NCBI GenBank assembly: GCA_003508005.1
Contig: DNUE01000034.1
Coordinates: forward strand, 45,819 to 109,818
Direction: 5' to 3'
DNA from: Desulfobulbaceae bacterium
GTDB taxonomy: Bacteria; Desulfobacterota; Desulfobulbia; Desulfobulbales; Desulfobulbaceae
Length of the DNA stretch: 64,000 bases
In this document: positions 9,976 through 18,971 of the stretch, one piece after another
Layout of the letters: every line of letters starts with the position of its first letter
Numbering within the stretch: the stretch's first letter is position 1
Notes under the pieces: generated by a model
Told to the model about the DNA's origin: nothing
Seen by the model: the letters and a program-made list of their open reading frames with translations, nothing else
Database searches by the model: none
Made by a program: the position numbers and the translations under genes

Positions 9976-10782
9976 ATGAAACACATGCCTTTCCCAGTGG
10001 GTACCTGGTGCCGCCTCGCCCTGACCCTCCTCTTCCTCACCAACGCGCTGGCACTGACCGGTTGCGCCACCCTGAACAAATGGTTCGGGCTCGACGACGA
10101 AAGCTCCATCCTGAAATCCGTGGATACCCTCACAATGGAAGGAATGGACGACTACAGCGTCGGCAAATACCATACGGCCCGGAAAAACTTCGAGGAGATC
10201 ATGGACCGCTACCCCTTCAGTCCGCAGGCCATGCTGGCGGAACTGAAGGCTGCCGACTGCCATTATTACCAAGGGAATTACCAGGAGGCCAAGGTCCTGT
10301 ACCTGCAGTTCGAGGAGCGCCATCCGACCAATGAGGCCATTCCGTATGTGATGTTCCAGATCGGCATGTGCGATTATTCACGGACCGACCGGATCGACAG
10401 GGATACCAGCGGGGCCAGGGACGCTATCCAGTCCTTTTCCAGGCTGCTGCGTGCCTATCCGAACTCTCCCTATACCAGCGAGGCCAAGGCACGAATCGAG
10501 GCCGCCCGTGAATTTCTGGTCAACCACGAATACTTTGTTGCGGTCTTCTATGTACGAACGAACCGGGAGCAGGAGGCCGCACACCGGCTCAAGTACCTGA
10601 TTGCCGTGTATCCGGACGCGGCCATCACCCCCACCGCAAAAAAACTGCTTGAACTCATCGAGGCGGGAAAAGCCCCGAAGATGGGCCTTGCCTCCTGGCT
10701 GCCCAAGCTGTCCATGCCGGACTGGAACCTGTTCGGGAAAAATACGAAGGACGAAGGGCAAACCACGCAGGAAAAAAAATAA
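9976..10782 (+). CDS. bamD: Outer membrane assembly lipoprotein BamD
   Basis: 268 residues. A lipoprotein signal peptide ends in ALTGC, with lipidated Cys30. TPR-like repeats follow (DDYSVGKYHTARKNFEEIM, YYQGNYQEAKVLYLQFEERHP), together with the FSRLLRAYPNSPYTSEAKARI segment typical of BamD. It is an outer-membrane lipoprotein facing the periplasm that docks with BamA for beta-barrel insertion. The C-terminal tail is Lys-rich. Convergent with the NIL ferredoxin gene, with six bases between stops. Confidence 0.93.
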   Translation: MKHMPFPVGTWCRLALTLLFLTNALALTGCATLNKWFGLDDESSILKSVDTLTMEGMDDYSVGKYHTARKNFEEIMDRYPFSPQAMLAELKAADCHYYQGNYQEAKVLYLQFEERHPTNEAIPYVMFQIGMCDYSRTDRIDRDTSGARDAIQSFSRLLRAYPNSPYTSEAKARIEAAREFLVNHEYFVAVFYVRTNREQEAAHRLKYLIAVYPDAAITPTAKKLLELIEAGKAPKMGLASWLPKLSMPDWNLFGKNTKDEGQTTQEKK

Positions 10783-10788
10783 GACTGA

Positions 10789-11223
10789 TCAGATCAGCGC
10801 CTCTTCGACAATCTCGTCAAAACATACCTCCATGGCCCTGATCGGACAGACGGGCACGCAGAGCCCGCAGCCAGTGCACTTCTCCGGGTCAAAGAGCACT
10901 GCCATGTCCGGCCTGCGGATGAAAAGCGCCCCCACCGGACAGACGCCCGTACAGGCCCCACACTGAAAGCAGCGGTCCTCATCGCGGCGGATCTTGCCGG
11001 CCAGCCGCTCCACATTAACTCCCAGGTCCTTCAGGTAGGCAAGGGCCTCCTTGACGTTTTCCCGCAACCCCTTGAGCTCAAGGATCATGATTCCCTCCCG
11101 CTGGGGGAGAATGTCCGCCTTGAGGATATTGAACTCGATGTCATAGCGCCGCACCAGCTGATAAATGATCGGCTGGTCGCTGGTTTCCTTGGGAAAGCGC
11201 AAAAAATAGATTCTGGTGTACAT
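10789..11223 (-). CDS. NIL-domain ferredoxin with two 4Fe-4S clusters
   Basis: 144 residues. An N-terminal NIL domain (about 1-72), the small ACT-like domain also found in methionine importers, is fused to a dicluster ferredoxin: Cys85, 88, 91, 95 and Cys116, 119, 122, 126. Proteins of this build, together with a COG1900 (DUF39) partner, were implicated genetically in homocysteine formation from aspartate semialdehyde and sulfide in methanogens and in Desulfovibrio. The COG1900 partner is not in this window, so the function is inferred. It sits alone between bamD and a repeat-filled gap. Confidence 0.85.
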   Translation of the reverse strand: MYTRIYFLRFPKETSDQPIIYQLVRRYDIEFNILKADILPQREGIMILELKGLRENVKEALAYLKDLGVNVERLAGKIRRDEDRCFQCGACTGVCPVGALFIRRPDMAVLFDPEKCTGCGLCVPVCPIRAMEVCFDEIVEEALI

Positions 11224-11297
11224 ATGCCTCCTTCACGACAATGCAATGAAATTGTTCCCTTTTCCCGCAGGTGCTGAATACCCGCTGCCCAACCTTT

Positions 11298-11455
11298 CGG
11301 GGTCGGGGTCGGTATCGAAGTGGCTGTTCCTAACTGAACGCAGCGCTTTCCCCTCCTAGCGGACTTCGCGGGAGAAAACGCGGATGCTCTGTTCAATTCC
11401 CTTGTCGATTCTTTCGATTTCGACCCCGATTCCGATACCGACCCCGACACCGAGA
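11298..11455. repeat. Inverted pair of hexamer-type intergenic repeats
   Basis: The plus-sense arm at 11298-11320 (GGGGTCGGGGTCGGTATCG) and the minus-sense arm at 11405-11455 (CGATTCCGATACC and ACCCCGACACCGAG) could pair over about 20 bases with an 85-100-base loop. The loop contains GCGGATGCTC, the complement of the GAGCATCCGC core of the 94-bp family. It occupies most of the gap between the NIL ferredoxin and the kinase gene. Confidence 0.75.
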
Positions 11456-11493
11456 AAATCTGCTCACGGGCTGAAAAAAAGCAGTCCTCTTCT

Positions 11494-12063
11494 CTACACT
11501 GTTCCCTGCTGCTGAAGCCGCCGGTTCAGTTCCGCCAGCAAATCGGCGACCGGCGCCTCGGTGTTCATAACGATCAATTCCTCCGCCGGCACTTCCGCTG
11601 GCGCTTCAAACGTCTCCTTCTGGGTCAGGTAGATCTCCCAGCGGCCGTCGGAGACCGCCTGCGGGTCTCGGGCCCGCTCCGCCAGCCGCCGCCGCACCTC
11701 CTCCTCACCGCACTGGCAGAGAACGAAGGTGCAGGGTATCCCGAGCTGCGCGGCAAGGCGCCTGACCTCATCGCGCTCTGCCCGGCGGTTGTAGGAGCCG
11801 TCCAGGACCGCTCCCGGCCGGCCGGCCAGGATATCGGCCGCGGCCCGGTCGAGCAGAGCCTGATAGGTCCGGCGTGAAAACTCGCTGGTATAAATCCCCT
11901 GCTGATAGCCGTCCTGCCTGCGTTCCCCCGCCGCCAGGCCCGCCAGTTCCTTGCGGACCAGGTCGGTGTTGTACCACGGCAGGCCTTGCTGGCTGGCATA
12001 CTGCTCCGCCAGGGTGGACTTGCCCGAGGCGATCAGCCCGAAAAAGACCACGATCCGCGCCAT
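11494..12063 (-). CDS. AAA/zeta-toxin-like P-loop kinase, partner of the phosphotransferase
   Basis: 189 residues. P-loop GLIASGKST at residues 9-17, followed by a small nucleotide kinase-like fold (YNTDLVRKELAG, VLDGSYNRRAERDEVRRLA). It matches the C-terminal half of the fused phosphotransferase/ATP-binding proteins (COG2187 plus COG0645). Here it is a separate gene starting 5 bases after the upstream stop; AGGAAG just before the ATG gives it its own ribosome binding site. A longer upstream reading frame overlaps the previous gene and is not needed. The substrate is unknown. Confidence 0.82.
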   Translation of the reverse strand: MARIVVFFGLIASGKSTLAEQYASQQGLPWYNTDLVRKELAGLAAGERRQDGYQQGIYTSEFSRRTYQALLDRAAADILAGRPGAVLDGSYNRRAERDEVRRLAAQLGIPCTFVLCQCGEEEVRRRLAERARDPQAVSDGRWEIYLTQKETFEAPAEVPAEELIVMNTEAPVADLLAELNRRLQQQGTV

Positions 12064-12068
12064 TCTTC

Positions 12069-13082
12069 CTACCCTGCCGCGTAGCGGTGCGCAAGCTGAA
12101 AATATCGGCTTGCGCCGGCGAGACACGCGGCGCGGGCCGCCTTCTCCACAGCGGGATCACCTGCGGTAAACAGACCGATCTTGCCCCGGACATAGGCCCG
12201 GTAGCATTTATAAAAGGGAAGCAGCTCATGCAGGCCTGGATCACCGGCCTCGGCGACAAAGCGCTCGACGAAATAGGCCGACTGCTCGGGAAGGCCGTGA
12301 TAATCCAGATCCATGGCCAGGAAGGCGATGTCGCTGGCCACGTCGCAGTAGCGGAACCGCTGGTTGAACTCGATGCAGTCGTAAATATAGACCCGGTCCG
12401 CCAGACAGATATTGGCGGAATAGAGGTCGCCATGGCAGTCCCTGATCCTTCCCTCCGCAATGCGCCGGGCAAAGAGTTCCTCCCGGGCGAGCACCCCCCT
12501 GGCATAGGCGGAAATGGCCTCGAACTGCGCGGCGGAAAGGGCGCCGCCCCCAACAAAGCCTTCGGTCTGCGCGAAGTTTTCCAGGACATTGACCGCCACC
12601 GCCTCGGCGGTGCCGAAGCGATCAATGGCCGACCCGTGCTCGGCCTTCTCGTAAAAGGGAACCAGAACCGCCACCAGGGCGTCCAGGTGGGCCGTGGTCA
12701 GGCCGCCCGCGGCGATGACCCTGCCCATCATCCGCTCTTCGGGCATCCTGGCCATCCTGACCCCGTATTCGACCACCTCGCCTCGGCCGTCGAGGTGGGA
12801 TGCCCCACCCTCGCGGGTAACCGTCACCAGGCCAAGATAGATCTCCGGGCACAGCCGGCGGTTCAGCAGGAGTTCCTGCTCGCAGCAAAATTTTCTCTTC
12901 TCCAGGGAAGAAAAATCAAGAAAGCCGAAGTTGACCGGCTTCTTGAACTTGTAGACATAGTCTCCGGCCAGAAGGACATAGGAAATATGAGTCTGCACCA
13001 GTCGGATATCTCCCGCAGGGTGCGCATAGGCGGCCGGATCGAGCAGCGCCTGAATGTATTGCGGCAGATTCGCCTGAGACAT
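12069..13082 (-). CDS. APH-fold phosphotransferase-like protein (COG2187 type)
   Basis: 337 residues with the protein-kinase/aminoglycoside-phosphotransferase fold: YVYKFKKPVNFGFLD resembles the nucleotide-binding lysine strand, HGDLYSANICL is the catalytic Brenner-type motif and DCIEF the metal-binding Asp. It is not evidence of antibiotic resistance; the COG2187 group is a housekeeping family of unknown substrate, usually fused to the kinase encoded next. ATG at 13082 has GGAGAG upstream; a TTG 12 bases earlier is rejected. The stop is TAG. Confidence 0.82.
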   Translation of the reverse strand: MSQANLPQYIQALLDPAAYAHPAGDIRLVQTHISYVLLAGDYVYKFKKPVNFGFLDFSSLEKRKFCCEQELLLNRRLCPEIYLGLVTVTREGGASHLDGRGEVVEYGVRMARMPEERMMGRVIAAGGLTTAHLDALVAVLVPFYEKAEHGSAIDRFGTAEAVAVNVLENFAQTEGFVGGGALSAAQFEAISAYARGVLAREELFARRIAEGRIRDCHGDLYSANICLADRVYIYDCIEFNQRFRYCDVASDIAFLAMDLDYHGLPEQSAYFVERFVAEAGDPGLHELLPFYKCYRAYVRGKIGLFTAGDPAVEKAARAACLAGASRYFQLAHRYAAG

Positions 13083-13324
13083 TGTTCTCTCCAATAGCAG
13101 TAAATTATTTTCAGCGCCACTCTACCAGATGCGAAGCAGGGCGTAAATGTGATACCTTTGAAAAAATAATTTGATCTCACCGACCTTCAGCGGGACCAAA
13201 ATGAGTCTGTAATTTGCTTACCTCAGCGGACAGTGCGGCGGCACATGAGTGCTCGAACCGACAACTGTTTACCAGAAATCAAAGCCGTGGTAAAGTCAAC
13301 CGGAACAACCAAGGGAATTGAGCC

Positions 13325-14086
13325 ATGAACGAGCAGGAAATCCGGGGTCTTCTCCGACAGGTGCAGGAGAAAACCCTGTCCATCAACGAAGCGGTGGAGC
13401 ACTTTCGGCATCTGCCCACCGAACTCTTGTCCTCGGCGCGCCTTGACCACCACCGGCAGCTGCGCACCGGCCTGCCCGAAGCGGTATTCGGCGAGAACAA
13501 GTCCACCGAACATCTCATCGAGATCCTGGGAGCCCTGCTGCGGCAAAAGGACGTGGTAGTGGCGACCCGGGTTGCCCCGGACAAGGCGGCCGCTGTCCAG
13601 AGCCGGCTAAACGGGCTCACCTATCACGACACCGCCAGAGTTCTGACCGGCAACGATCAGTATATCCCGAAGGACTGCAGCCGCGGCACCGTGGTCATCG
13701 TCACCGCCGGCACCTCCGATCTGCCGGTGGCGGAAGAGGCCCGTCTCTCTCTGGAACGCTTCGGCCACCCGGTACAGACGGTCTACGATGCCGGGGTGGC
13801 CGGCCTGCACCGAATCCTTGCCCACAGCCGCATACTGCAGCAGGCAACCGTCCTCATCGTTGTCGCCGGCATGGAAGGCGCCCTGCCGAGCGTGGTCGCC
13901 GGGTTGACCCACGCTCCGGTCATCGCAGTCCCCACCAGTATCGGCTACGGGACCGGGGCAGGAGGGTTCAGCGCCCTGCTCGGCATGCTCAACAGCTGTT
14001 CGCCCGGGCTGGCCGTGGTCAACATCGACAACGGCTTCGGGGCCGCCTGCATGGCCGCGGCCATAAACAGAAAGCCACCGCAATGA
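13325..14086 (+). CDS. larB: Pyridinium-3,5-biscarboxylic acid mononucleotide synthase LarB
   Basis: 253 residues. LarB carboxylates and hydrolyses nicotinic acid adenine dinucleotide in the first step of nickel-pincer cofactor synthesis for lactate racemase-type enzymes. Recognised by the PurE-like C-terminal half: VVIVTAGTSDLPVAEEA, VAGMEGALPSVVAGL, APVIAVPTSIGYG and NIDNGFGAA. Neither larC, larE nor larA is in the window, so the pathway must be completed elsewhere if active. Preceded by AAGGGA. Confidence 0.93.
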   Translation: MNEQEIRGLLRQVQEKTLSINEAVEHFRHLPTELLSSARLDHHRQLRTGLPEAVFGENKSTEHLIEILGALLRQKDVVVATRVAPDKAAAVQSRLNGLTYHDTARVLTGNDQYIPKDCSRGTVVIVTAGTSDLPVAEEARLSLERFGHPVQTVYDAGVAGLHRILAHSRILQQATVLIVVAGMEGALPSVVAGLTHAPVIAVPTSIGYGTGAGGFSALLGMLNSCSPGLAVVNIDNGFGAACMAAAINRKPPQ

Positions 14087-14326
14087 CGATGCCCCTTGCC
14101 CCGTCCGTTGCTGAAAAACCAACACTTTCCAAAGCCTTTCGTTGCGGAATGGCGGCTATCGTTTTATAGTATCCGATTTTACCCGAGAATGTACTCCCTG
14201 ACCTGCATGCCCGGACTGACATGGCCGGCTGCGGCGAACCATGGTGGCCCCAGCTTTGGCCGTCTTACCGCTGAAGCCCGGCCTGCGTGGCAAGACTAAC
14301 CAAGACAATATGAAAGAGCCCAACTG

Positions 14327-16900
14327 ATGAATACCGCCCTGAAATGGAAGTTCAGCCTGCTGGCCGTGCTGGTCGTCTTTTCCGTCCTCGCCGTTATTCC
14401 CTCCTTCTACCCGTCGGTTCCCGCCTGGTGGAAAAAATACCTGGCGCCGCAGGGAGTGAAGCTGGGCCTCGACCTGCAGGGCGGCATCCACCTGGTCCTG
14501 AAGGTTGACCTGGACAAGGCCGCGGCAAATGCCCTGGATCTTGCGGCCACGGAACTCAAGGATGCGCTGGCTGACAAGAACATCACCGCGGTGCGCATGG
14601 GCTCCGCCGATCCGCGGGAGGTCATCCTCACCCTGCCCAATACCGGGGCGGTGGCCACGGTGAACGAGGTCACCAGCGGCAAATTCGAGGATCTGGACAT
14701 CAAGATCAATGCCGAGGAAGGGACCTTTCCCCGCATCACTGTCAAACTGCGCCCCGAAGAAATCGAGGCCATCAGAAAAAATGCCGTAAGCCAGTCACTG
14801 GAAATCATCCGCAACCGAATCGATCAGTTCGGAGTGACCGAACCGGTCATCATCCGCCAGGGGGAGGATATGATTGTCGTTCAGCTCCCCGGCGTCAAGG
14901 ACCAGAAGCGGGCCATGGACCTGATCGGCCAGACGGCGCAGCTGGAATTCAAGATGGTTGCCGACGACACCGGCCTGGACCTCAACAGCCTCATCGCCAA
15001 GACCGTCCAGAACGGGCAGTGGCAGTGGGGCGACAGCCGCAAGCAGCTGAACCTCGCTGTCCAGGGCCAGATTCCCCAGGACAGCGAGATCTACTTTGAA
15101 CGGGTGGTGGACAACCAGACCAGGGCCGAATCCAAGGTGCCCCTGCTGCTCAAAAGCAAGGTGGAGATGACCGGAGAGATGGTCAAGGATGCCCAGGTCC
15201 GGATCGGCGGCACATTCAACGAGCCCTACGTCAGCCTTAACCTGACTGGACGGGGGGGGGAGGTATTCGGCAATATCACTGATAAAAACGTCGGCAAGCG
15301 CATGGCCATCGTCCTGGACGAGGTGGTCCGCTCGGCCCCGGTGATCCGCGAAAAAATCCTGGGCGGGCAGGCGCAGATCTCCGGCAGCTTCACCCATGAG
15401 GAGGCCACGGACCTGGCCATTGTCCTGCGGGCAGGCGCCCTGCCGGCGCCGGTGGAAATAATCCAGAACATGAGCGTCGGCGCCAGCCTCGGGCAGGATT
15501 CCATCAACAAGGGCCTGATGTCCGGCCTGTTCGGCACCCTGCTGGTGGTGATCTTCATGCTGATCTACTACCGGCTTTCCGGGGTGATCTCCATCTATGC
15601 CATGACCCTGAACATGCTCTTCCTCTTCGTCGGCCTGGCCATGCTCTCCGCCACCCTGACCCTGCCCGGCATCGCCGGCATCATCCTGACCATCGGCATG
15701 GCGGTGGACGCCAACGTGCTTATCTACGAACGCATGCGGGAGGAATTCGCCCTGGGCAAATCCGTCAAGTCCGGTGTTGACAGCGGCTTTGAGAATGCCT
15801 TTTCAAGCATCGTCGACTCCCAGGTCACCACCCTGATCACCGCTCTGGCCCTGTTCCTGTTCGGCACCGGGCCGATCAAGGGCTTTGCCGTGACCCTCTC
15901 GCTGGGTATCATTTTCAACCTGTTTGCAGTGCTCTTCTGCACCCGGCTGGCCTACGACGGTATGTACAGCCTGAAGCTGCTCAAAGAACTGCGCTTCATG
16001 GAATTCATCAAAAAACAGGACTTCGATTTCATGAAGGTCCGCAAAATTGCTTTTATCCTGTCCGGCATCATGGTCCTGATCGGCCTGATCGGCTTTGTCC
16101 AGATCCTCAGGGGTCAGGCCAATCTGGGGGTTGATTTTGCCGGAGGCTCGATGCTTCAGTACAAGGCAGAGCAAACGTTCAGCCTGGATGAGGTCCGTCC
16201 CGCCCTGGCCCGAAACGGATTTGACAATATCGATTTACAGGAGGTGACGGACGAAAACCGCCTGATCGTCAAAATAAAAAAATCCGAGGAAACCGTAGGC
16301 CGTCTTGGCGAGCAGTTGACCCAGGTGCTTGACAAGGAGTTGACGGACAAGAAATTTTTCCTGGAAGGCCAGTCGGAGATCGGCTCCTCCATCAGCGAGG
16401 AACTCCGGAACAAGGCGGTGATGGCCGTAGCCATCTCCTTGCTTGGCGTCCTGGCCTACCTGGCCTTTCGCTTTGATATGAGCTTCGGCGTTGCCGCCGC
16501 GGCCGCCACCTTCCATGACGTGCTGGCCATACTCGGCCTCTGCTGGCTGCTCGGCCTCGAGTTCAACCTGCTGATCATCACCGCCCTGCTTACCCTTGCC
16601 GGCTATTCACTGAACGATACGGTCGTCATCTTTGACCGGATTCGCGAAAACCAGCAGAAGAAAAAAGAGGGGGAGAACCTGTTCTCGGTCATCAACACCA
16701 GCATTAACCAGGTCCTGAGCCGAACCATCGTCACCGGACTGACGACACTGCTGACCCTGTCCTCGCTTTTTTTCCTCGGCGGTGCCACCATCCATGACTT
16801 CAGCTTCGCCCTGCTGGCAGGAATCATTGTCGGGACCTATTCCTCCATCTTCGTTGCCAGCCCGATCCTCACCCTCTGGCCGCATAAGGAGCGGGCATGA
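14327..16900 (+). CDS. secDF: Fused protein translocase subunit SecDF
   Basis: 857 residues. A SecD half (about 1-550: GLDLQGGIHLVLKV, IRNRIDQFGVTEP, GMAVDANVLIYERMREE) is fused in frame to a SecF half (about 560-857: NLGVDFAGGSMLQYK, LAGYSLNDTVVIFDRIREN). It has about 12 membrane helices and large periplasmic domains and drives late steps of Sec export using the proton gradient. Most Proteobacteria encode SecD and SecF separately. yajC is not upstream. The next gene overlaps by 4 bases. Confidence 0.96.
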   Translation: MNTALKWKFSLLAVLVVFSVLAVIPSFYPSVPAWWKKYLAPQGVKLGLDLQGGIHLVLKVDLDKAAANALDLAATELKDALADKNITAVRMGSADPREVILTLPNTGAVATVNEVTSGKFEDLDIKINAEEGTFPRITVKLRPEEIEAIRKNAVSQSLEIIRNRIDQFGVTEPVIIRQGEDMIVVQLPGVKDQKRAMDLIGQTAQLEFKMVADDTGLDLNSLIAKTVQNGQWQWGDSRKQLNLAVQGQIPQDSEIYFERVVDNQTRAESKVPLLLKSKVEMTGEMVKDAQVRIGGTFNEPYVSLNLTGRGGEVFGNITDKNVGKRMAIVLDEVVRSAPVIREKILGGQAQISGSFTHEEATDLAIVLRAGALPAPVEIIQNMSVGASLGQDSINKGLMSGLFGTLLVVIFMLIYYRLSGVISIYAMTLNMLFLFVGLAMLSATLTLPGIAGIILTIGMAVDANVLIYERMREEFALGKSVKSGVDSGFENAFSSIVDSQVTTLITALALFLFGTGPIKGFAVTLSLGIIFNLFAVLFCTRLAYDGMYSLKLLKELRFMEFIKKQDFDFMKVRKIAFILSGIMVLIGLIGFVQILRGQANLGVDFAGGSMLQYKAEQTFSLDEVRPALARNGFDNIDLQEVTDENRLIVKIKKSEETVGRLGEQLTQVLDKELTDKKFFLEGQSEIGSSISEELRNKAVMAVAISLLGVLAYLAFRFDMSFGVAAAAATFHDVLAILGLCWLLGLEFNLLIITALLTLAGYSLNDTVVIFDRIRENQQKKKEGENLFSVINTSINQVLSRTIVTGLTTLLTLSSLFFLGGATIHDFSFALLAGIIVGTYSSIFVASPILTLWPHKERA

Positions 16901-17631
16901 CCGCCGCACTGCCCGAGACCTTTCAGCGCATCGACCGGCGGGACAGCTTCCGCTTTGCCTGTCATCCGGGGATAACCTGCTTCACCGAATGCTGCAGGCA
17001 ATTGGACCTGGCCCTGACCCCCTATGACGTGCTGCGCCTGAAATACCGGCTGCGGATCGCCTCTGGAGCCTTTCTGGAACAGTACGTCATTATCGAATGG
17101 GACGAACGGGCTCTCTTTCCGCAGTGTTACCTGACCATGGTGGATGACGGCCGCGCCAGCTGCGTCTTTGTCTCTGCCGGGGGCTGCACCGTGTACGCGG
17201 ACCGGCCAGGGGCCTGCCGGGCCTATCCGGTCGGCCGGGGGGTTTCCGCCGCAGGGGCAGATCAGGTCAGGGAAACCCTGGTTCTGGTCAGGGAAGAGCA
17301 TTGCCAGGGCTTTGCGGAAAACCAGACGCAGACTCCGGCGACGTATTTCGCTGATCAAGGCCTTGCTGCCTATACCCCATTCAATGACGCGGTGCTGGCC
17401 GTCACCCAGCACGAGCGGATTGCCAACGGCTTTCGCCCCAGCCGCGAGCAGCTCGATCACTACCTGCTGGCCCTGTACAATATCGACGCGTTCCGCCAGG
17501 AATTCTCAAACGGCAGGATCTCCCTGCGCCGGCCGCTGACCCCCGCCGAACTCCAGGGGGTGGCAGGAGACGACGAACAGCTGCTGTTGCTCGGCATCTG
17601 CTGGCTGCAGCAGGAATTGTTTGGGGAATGA
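16897..17631 (+). CDS. YkgJ-type cysteine-cluster protein
   Basis: 244 residues. The motif C-x5-C-x3-CC (Cys22, Cys28, Cys32, Cys33) followed by GGCTVYADRPGACRAYP defines the zinc/iron-chelating YkgJ family; the exact function is unknown and metal or Fe-S binding is assumed from the cysteines. Its ATG overlaps the secDF stop (ATGA), and its own stop overlaps the next gene in the same way, so translation is probably coupled along this run. Confidence 0.85.
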   Translation: MTAALPETFQRIDRRDSFRFACHPGITCFTECCRQLDLALTPYDVLRLKYRLRIASGAFLEQYVIIEWDERALFPQCYLTMVDDGRASCVFVSAGGCTVYADRPGACRAYPVGRGVSAAGADQVRETLVLVREEHCQGFAENQTQTPATYFADQGLAAYTPFNDAVLAVTQHERIANGFRPSREQLDHYLLALYNIDAFRQEFSNGRISLRRPLTPAELQGVAGDDEQLLLLGICWLQQELFGE

Positions 17632-18323
17632 CCCTGGACGGCACCTGCCCGCTTGGCCACGAGCTGACCCAAGCCCTGTGGGCCATCAGCCGCCGCTACT
17701 GCGAAGAAGAAGGTGGCTCGCACGGCCCTGATCACACTGATCGGGTTTTCCAGCTGGCCCTGTCCCTGGGCCGTGTTCTGGGTGCCCGCATGGACATCTT
17801 GGCCGCGGCGGCGCTGCTCCATGACATCGGCCGCCGGTTCGAGAGCGAAAGCAAAGGTGAGGTATGTCACGCCCAGAAGGGAGCGGAGTTGGCCCAGACG
17901 ATTCTGGCCGACCTTGGCTTTGCCGCTGCAGACATCGAGGCGATAACCCACTGCATCCGCTCCCACCGTTTCCGCAGCAGGGAGGCGCCGCAAAGCCTGG
18001 AAGCGAAGATCCTCTTTGACGCCGACAAGCTCGACTCCATCGGCGCCATCGGCATCGGCCGCGCCTTTCTCTTTGCCGGCAAGATCGGGGCCAGACTGCA
18101 CGATGCGGAAATTGACCACAGCCGCACCCATGCCTATTCCTGCGAGGATACCGCTTACCGGGAATTCCAGGTGAAGATGTCCCGGGTCCGGGAGCAGATG
18201 CGGACCGTGCCCGGTCGACGGCTGGCGGATATGCGCCACCGGTTCATGGAGATTTTTTTTGACGAACTGAACCGGGAGATTTACGGTTCAGACACGGAAC
18301 TTGCGCGCCGGGAAACAGGATAA
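17628..18323 (+). CDS. HD-domain phosphohydrolase
   Basis: 231 residues. The metal ligands of an HD hydrolase are all visible: HGPDHTDRV near residue 32, LLHDIGRRF near 65 and DADKLDSIGA near 140. This matches the small YedJ/COG1418-like HD proteins, for which the substrate is usually undefined. It starts inside the stop codon of the YkgJ-type gene (ATGA overlap). Confidence 0.86.
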   Translation: MTLDGTCPLGHELTQALWAISRRYCEEEGGSHGPDHTDRVFQLALSLGRVLGARMDILAAAALLHDIGRRFESESKGEVCHAQKGAELAQTILADLGFAAADIEAITHCIRSHRFRSREAPQSLEAKILFDADKLDSIGAIGIGRAFLFAGKIGARLHDAEIDHSRTHAYSCEDTAYREFQVKMSRVREQMRTVPGRRLADMRHRFMEIFFDELNREIYGSDTELARRETG

Positions 18324-18332
18324 CGAGAAGCG

Positions 18333-18971
18333 ATGCTGAAACTGGTCATCTTTGACTGCGACGGAGTCCTCTTTGATTCCCGGGAGGCCAACCGCGCCTA
18401 TTACAATCAGCTGCTGGCCCGTTTCGCCTGCCCGCCCATGGACGAACAGGAGCTCGATTTTGTGCATGCCCACAATGTCACGGACTCGGTCAGCCATATC
18501 TTCCGCAATCACCCGAAGGTCCAGCAGGATGCGGTGGACCGCTACCGGACCGAATTGGACTACGGCCCCTTTCTGCAGCACATGATCATGGAGCCGGATC
18601 TGCTGCAATTCCTGCGCCTGATCAAGCCCTGTTACCGGACTGCGATCAGTACCAATCGCACCTCGACCATGCCCATGATCCTCGATATTTTCAAACTGCG
18701 GCCCTGGTTCGACCAGGTGGTCACCGCCCTGGACGTCCCCCGGCCCAAACCGGCCCCGGACGGCCTGCGCCTGATCCTGGATACCTTCGGGCTTGACCCT
18801 GGCGAGGCGATCTACATTGGCGACAGCGAGGTGGACCGCGAACATACCCGAAACATGGGGATGGAGCTGATCGCCTTCAAAAACCCCTCCCTCGAGGCGG
18901 AATATCACGTAGACTGCTTTATGGCGATTTCCCGCCTCGCCCCCTTCAAAAACTGCAGTGAGGCACCATGA
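18333..18971 (+). CDS. HAD-superfamily hydrolase, phosphoglycolate phosphatase-like
   Basis: 212 residues. Motif I FDCDGVLFDS with nucleophile Asp8 and Asp10, motif II TAISTNRTST, motif III RPKPAPDG and motif IV YIGDSEVDRE. The helical cap between motifs I and II fits a Gph-like phosphatase, but the substrate cannot be fixed; repair-type salvage of phosphoglycolate is one possibility. It is 9 bases downstream of the HD gene and overlaps the next gene by 4 bases. Confidence 0.85.
   Translation: MLKLVIFDCDGVLFDSREANRAYYNQLLARFACPPMDEQELDFVHAHNVTDSVSHIFRNHPKVQQDAVDRYRTELDYGPFLQHMIMEPDLLQFLRLIKPCYRTAISTNRTSTMPMILDIFKLRPWFDQVVTALDVPRPKPAPDGLRLILDTFGLDPGEAIYIGDSEVDREHTRNMGMELIAFKNPSLEAEYHVDCFMAISRLAPFKNCSEAP

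Noticed and set aside
11085..11450. Small minus-strand frame over the inverted hexamer repeats
   Set aside because: The SxSESGSKSK-type protein is a translation of the repeat and runs out of frame into the ferredoxin gene.
12069..13082. Aminoglycoside resistance gene
   Set aside because: The APH fold is present but the sequence is of the COG2187 housekeeping type, paired with a kinase, with no sign of a resistance cassette.
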